Position numbers and translations under genes: made by a program. A stretch of DNA of 9,985 bases from Magnetococcales bacterium (GTDB lineage Bacteria > Pseudomonadota > Magnetococcia > Magnetococcales > JADFYX01). Under the pieces are notes generated by a model that was given only the letters and a program-made list of their open reading frames with translations, ran no database searches and was not told the DNA's origin. Each line of letters opens with the position of its first letter. Position 1 is the first letter of the stretch. This document shows positions 8,059 to 9,985 of the stretch, piece after piece. The DNA lies in assembly GCA_015232795.1 (NCBI GenBank), contig JADFYX010000072.1, positions 1 to 9,985 of the forward strand. Direction: 5' to 3'.

Positions 8059-9483
8059 GTGGCTGATTCTCCTCTTGGAACCCCCAAAATTTTATTGGTA
8101 GATGATGATACCGCGGTGGTTTTTAGTACTACTACCATTTTGCGCGGTGCTGGGTTTTTTGATGTTGACTCCTTGACCGATAGTCGTCGTGTGATGAATT
8201 TTTTAGCAGTTAATGAGGTTGGGGTGTTAATTCTTGACCTGTTTATGCCCCATATATCTGGTGAGCAGCTTCTTCCCCAAATTCGTATGCATCTCCCTGA
8301 TCTACCAATTATTGTCATGACAGCCTCTGATGAGGTTGACAAAGCTGTTTTTTGCATGAAAAAAGGGGCATTTGATTTTTTAGTTAAACCAGTGGATGAA
8401 ACTCGCTTTTTAGCTACGGTAAATAAAGCATTAGAGGTGCGTAGCCTCAGACGGCAGGTAGATGATCTGAAACGCTCCTTGCTAACAGGACATTTAGAGA
8501 ATGAGTCTGCCTTTGCCGCTATTATCACCAAAAGCCAAAAAATGTGGGCCTTGTTTCAATATATGACCTCTGTGGCCTCATCATCTGAGCCAGTAATGAT
8601 TACTGGAGAGACCGGGGTTGGTAAAGAGTTGATAGCCAGAGCTTTACACCTGGCAAGTGGTCGTAAGGGTAAAATGATAGCAATTAACATTGCTGGCCTG
8701 GACGATGCCCTCTTTTCCGATACCCTTTTTGGTCATAAAAAAGGGGCTTTTTCTGGAGCTGACCAAAAACGGCACGGTGTGATATCCCGTGCCAAAGGAG
8801 GCACCCTTTTTCTTGATGAAGTGGGAGACCTAGACCCCCAATCACAGGTAAAACTGTTACGGCTTTTACAAGAGCGGGTCTACTACCAGCTAGGGGGGGA
8901 TGTTCCTCTGCTCTCTGATGCTCATATTCTATGTGCAACCAACCAAAATTTACGCAAGCTTATGGAGGAGGGACGCTTTAGGGCTGATCTCTATTTTCGT
9001 TTAAGTGTCCATGAGGTTGAGGTGCTACCTTTAAGAGAACGCTCTGAGGATATTCCTCTTTTAACCAACCATTTTTTAGAGTTAGCAGCTAACTCTCTCG
9101 AAAAACCTATTCCTACCCCACCCCCAGAACTATATACACTTCTGGCATCTTATTATTTCCCCGGTAATATCAGGGAGTTGCGCTCCATGATTTTTGATGC
9201 TGTGGCTCGCCATAAATCTGGAATGTTATCTATGGAAAGGTTTAAAAAGTTAATCTACGACAGAAGGGAGGCTGTTTCAACTGATACCCAAATAAGAGGA
9301 GCCGACGATCATGAGAGCTTTAATAGCTTTTCTGGCATGTTACCAACATTTAAAGAGATTGAGGAGCGACTCATAAATGAGGCTCTGCAACGGGCCAAAG
9401 GTAACCAGGGAATTGCTGCTGGCTTTTTGGGTATTTCTCGCCAAGCCCTAAACCAGCGGTTAAAAAAGAAGAGGCAAGAATAA
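8059..9483 (+). CDS. NtrC-family sigma-54-dependent response regulator
   Basis: Phosphorylation-controlled bacterial enhancer-binding protein that remodels sigma-54 RNA polymerase with ATP. The receiver (about 9-127) has acidic residues D15-D17, phosphoacceptor D60 in LILDLFMP, T88 and K110. The AAA+ domain has Walker A GETGVGKE (183-190), the sigma-54 contact loop as GAFSGA (229-234), Walker B GGTLFLDE (247-254), sensor I CATNQN and the arginine-finger region GRFRADLYFRL. The C-terminus is a Fis-type helix-turn-helix (NQGIAAGFLGISRQALNQRL). The usual loop is GAFTGA, so this protein carries a conservative Thr-to-Ser change at the residue that contacts sigma-54. It starts at GTG 8059, four bases after the kinase stop, with GGGGG eight bases upstream; translational coupling with the kinase is likely. 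The 474-residue length is normal for the family. Confidence 0.95.
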   Translation: MADSPLGTPKILLVDDDTAVVFSTTTILRGAGFFDVDSLTDSRRVMNFLAVNEVGVLILDLFMPHISGEQLLPQIRMHLPDLPIIVMTASDEVDKAVFCMKKGAFDFLVKPVDETRFLATVNKALEVRSLRRQVDDLKRSLLTGHLENESAFAAIITKSQKMWALFQYMTSVASSSEPVMITGETGVGKELIARALHLASGRKGKMIAINIAGLDDALFSDTLFGHKKGAFSGADQKRHGVISRAKGGTLFLDEVGDLDPQSQVKLLRLLQERVYYQLGGDVPLLSDAHILCATNQNLRKLMEEGRFRADLYFRLSVHEVEVLPLRERSEDIPLLTNHFLELAANSLEKPIPTPPPELYTLLASYYFPGNIRELRSMIFDAVARHKSGMLSMERFKKLIYDRREAVSTDTQIRGADDHESFNSFSGMLPTFKEIEERLINEALQRAKGNQGIAAGFLGISRQALNQRLKKKRQE

Positions 9484-9520
9484 TATACAAGGTTAAAAAA
9501 TTATAATTACTAAAAAAGGG

Positions 9521-9536
9521 TGCAATAAAAGTTGCA
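9521..9536. promoter_or_regulatory. TGCA-bounded inverted repeat, candidate activator (enhancer) site
   Basis: TGCAATAAAAGTTGCA is a perfect 5-bp inverted repeat (TGCAA/TTGCA) around six bases. Its TGCA ends resemble the TGCA-bounded enhancer sites bound by enteric NtrC, though spacing and inner bases differ. It begins 38 bp after the regulator stop codon and lies about 170 bp upstream of the candidate sigma-54 promoter, a normal distance for an upstream activating sequence. It could alternatively form a weak RNA hairpin at the operon end, but there is no GC-rich stem or U-run. Confidence 0.35.
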
Positions 9537-9560
9537 AGAGTTTAAATTTATTCATTCTGT

Positions 9561-9630
9561 TTATCTTGATGTATTTATTATAAAAATATTCATTTCTCCA
9601 TTTTGCATGAAACTATTCAATCACCTCCTT
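9561..9630 (-). other. Extended Shine-Dalgarno match with a 15-19-codon mini-ORF
   Basis: The complement of 9621-9630 is AAGGAGGTGA, a full ten-base match to the ribosome's Shine-Dalgarno partner. A frame follows on the minus strand from TTG at 9620 or ATG at 9608 to TAA at 9561-9563, giving 19 or 15 residues. Spacing from GGAGG is three bases to the TTG and fifteen to the ATG, both outside the favoured range, and the peptide resembles nothing I recognise. Read on the plus strand the same ten bases equal the 3' end of 16S rRNA. I record the sequence, not a proven gene. Confidence 0.2.
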
Positions 9631-9641
9631 GTAATCTACAA
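9629..9641. repeat. Short palindrome TTGTA-N3-TACAA
   Basis: A perfect 5-bp inverted repeat with a three-base centre lies in the regulatory gap, about 60 bp upstream of the candidate sigma-54 promoter. It may be an operator half-site pair. Its short length in AT-rich DNA means chance is a real alternative. Confidence 0.25.
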
Positions 9642-9679
9642 ATGTTCCTAAGAAATCTTTAACATATTGAAAATAAATC

Positions 9680-9692
9680 AAAAATCTTGATA
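9680..9692 (-). promoter_or_regulatory. Near match to an IHF binding site
   Basis: Read on the minus strand, TATCAAGATTTTT fits the IHF consensus WATCAA-N4-TTR at eight of nine defined positions, failing only at the final R. It sits between the inverted repeat at 9521-9536 and the candidate -24 element, where IHF often bends DNA at sigma-54 promoters. In AT-rich DNA such near matches are common. Confidence 0.2.
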
Positions 9693-9701
9693 TGTGTAAA
9701 A

Positions 9702-9717
9702 TGGTCTCTAAATTGCT
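9702..9717 (+). promoter_or_regulatory. Putative sigma-54 (-24/-12) promoter
   Basis: TGGTCTCTAAATTGCT places the essential GG (9703-9704) and GC (9715-9716) exactly ten bases apart, the required sigma-54 spacing. The -12 element TTGCT is a full match to TTGCW; the -24 element keeps TGG but loses the CACG that usually follows. Transcription would start near 9728, about 50 bases before the downstream ATG. The immediately upstream gene encodes a sigma-54 activator, which raises the plausibility. No comparable GG-N10-GC site with a TTGC -12 element was found in the gaps before gdhB or the epimerase. Confidence 0.5.
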
Positions 9718-9726
9718 GTATAGAGT

Positions 9727-9750
9727 ATGTTCATATGTAAAAATGTTCAT
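9727..9750 (+). repeat. Direct repeat of ATGTTCAT in the leader of the last gene
   Basis: ATGTTCAT occurs at 9727-9734 and again at 9743-9750, a 16-bp period, with ATGTAAAA between them. A related ATGTTC occurs at 9642-9647. The pair overlaps the predicted start and early leader of the sigma-54 transcript, so it could be an operator or an mRNA element. Confidence 0.3.
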
Positions 9751-9779
9751 TTAACCTAGAAACGGGAGGGGCTGGGTCA

Positions 9780-9985
9780 ATGTTGCAATCATATAAAATT
9801 ACAGAAGAGTTTAAACCTCATGTGGTTCCGTTATTAACTCACCATGTTTTTATTTCCCAAGGGTTAGTTTTTTTAGATGATTTTGAACAGACACTGTTAT
9901 CTCAATCCAGCAATGGTATTGATGATAATGAGTGGCAGTGGCTATGTGACTCCATGACTCAGTTTTATGAATCAGCAGTTCAACT
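9780..9985 (+). CDS. Hypothetical protein, 5' part only
   Basis: The frame is open from ATG at 9780 to the window edge, 68 complete codons. GGGAGGGG at 9764-9771 is a strong ribosome binding site, about eight to ten bases before the ATG. The visible N-terminus begins MLQSYKITEEFKPHVVP, has a moderately hydrophobic stretch near 14-32 and then an acidic, polar segment with NEWQWL. It has no obvious signal peptide, transmembrane helix or nucleotide-binding motif. I do not recognise the family. It lies 296 bp after the sigma-54 activator on the same strand and behind the candidate sigma-54 promoter, so it is the most likely local target of that activator. That role is inferred from position only. 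Confidence 0.75.
   Translation, partial: MLQSYKITEEFKPHVVPLLTHHVFISQGLVFLDDFEQTLLSQSSNGIDDNEWQWLCDSMTQFYESAVQ

Noticed and set aside
7941..8531. 196-codon minus-strand frame opposite the kinase-regulator junction
   Set aside because: It lies wholly antisense to two genes with intact catalytic motifs, its translation is rich in Ser, Lys and Arg without a recognisable domain, and it crosses the boundary between both genes. It is a shadow of their codon use.
9521..9536. TGCAATAAAAGTTGCA as a second sigma-54 promoter
   Set aside because: The -12 half TTGCA and the spacing fit, but the -24 element reads TGC instead of the essential TGG. An activator-site reading is better.
9484..9540. Intrinsic terminator after the response regulator
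   Set aside because: No GC-rich stem followed by a T-run exists; the only inverted repeat here is AT-rich and lacks the U-tract.
9621..9630. A possible 16S rRNA 3' end
   Set aside because: Only the terminal decamer matches; the conserved bases normally preceding it are absent, so there is no rRNA gene here.

Overview
The window reads as proteobacterial chromosome of moderately low GC (roughly 40% by eye). The evidence is a 180-kDa-class NAD-glutamate dehydrogenase, a YdcH/DUF465 small protein, a Proteobacteria-type RNase HI and an NtrC-type two-component pair. I cannot name the genus. There are no tRNA or rRNA genes, insertion sequences or CRISPR arrays, and no sign of recent transfer.

The left half (1-5605) is transcribed leftward. 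In transcription order it holds rnhA (RNase HI), a small YdcH-family gene, and a very large NAD-specific glutamate dehydrogenase whose 3' end runs off the left edge at position 1. The dehydrogenase reading frame is continuous for 1532 codons on the minus strand. A GC-rich hairpin sits between ydcH and gdhB, just upstream of the gdhB start.

A divergent intergenic region (5606-5850) separates these genes from a rightward cluster. The first rightward gene is an extended-SDR nucleotide-sugar epimerase of the UDP-glucuronate 4-epimerase type. It is followed after 23 bp by a soluble PAS sensor histidine kinase and, 4 bp after that, by an NtrC-type sigma-54 activator (receiver, AAA+ and Fis-type HTH domains). 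The tight spacing indicates one transcription unit: a sugar-precursor enzyme with a regulatory pair.

The 296-bp gap after the activator holds a plausible sigma-54 promoter (TGG-N8-TTGCT, i.e. GG-N10-GC, at 9702-9717). Upstream of it are a TGCA-bounded inverted repeat at 9521-9536, like NtrC-class enhancer sites, a second short palindrome, and a near match to an IHF site. An unrecognised ORF with a purine-rich ribosome binding site starts at 9780 and leaves the window at its right edge. The simplest model is a local circuit in which the kinase and activator switch on this unknown gene. That model is inference and not demonstrated.
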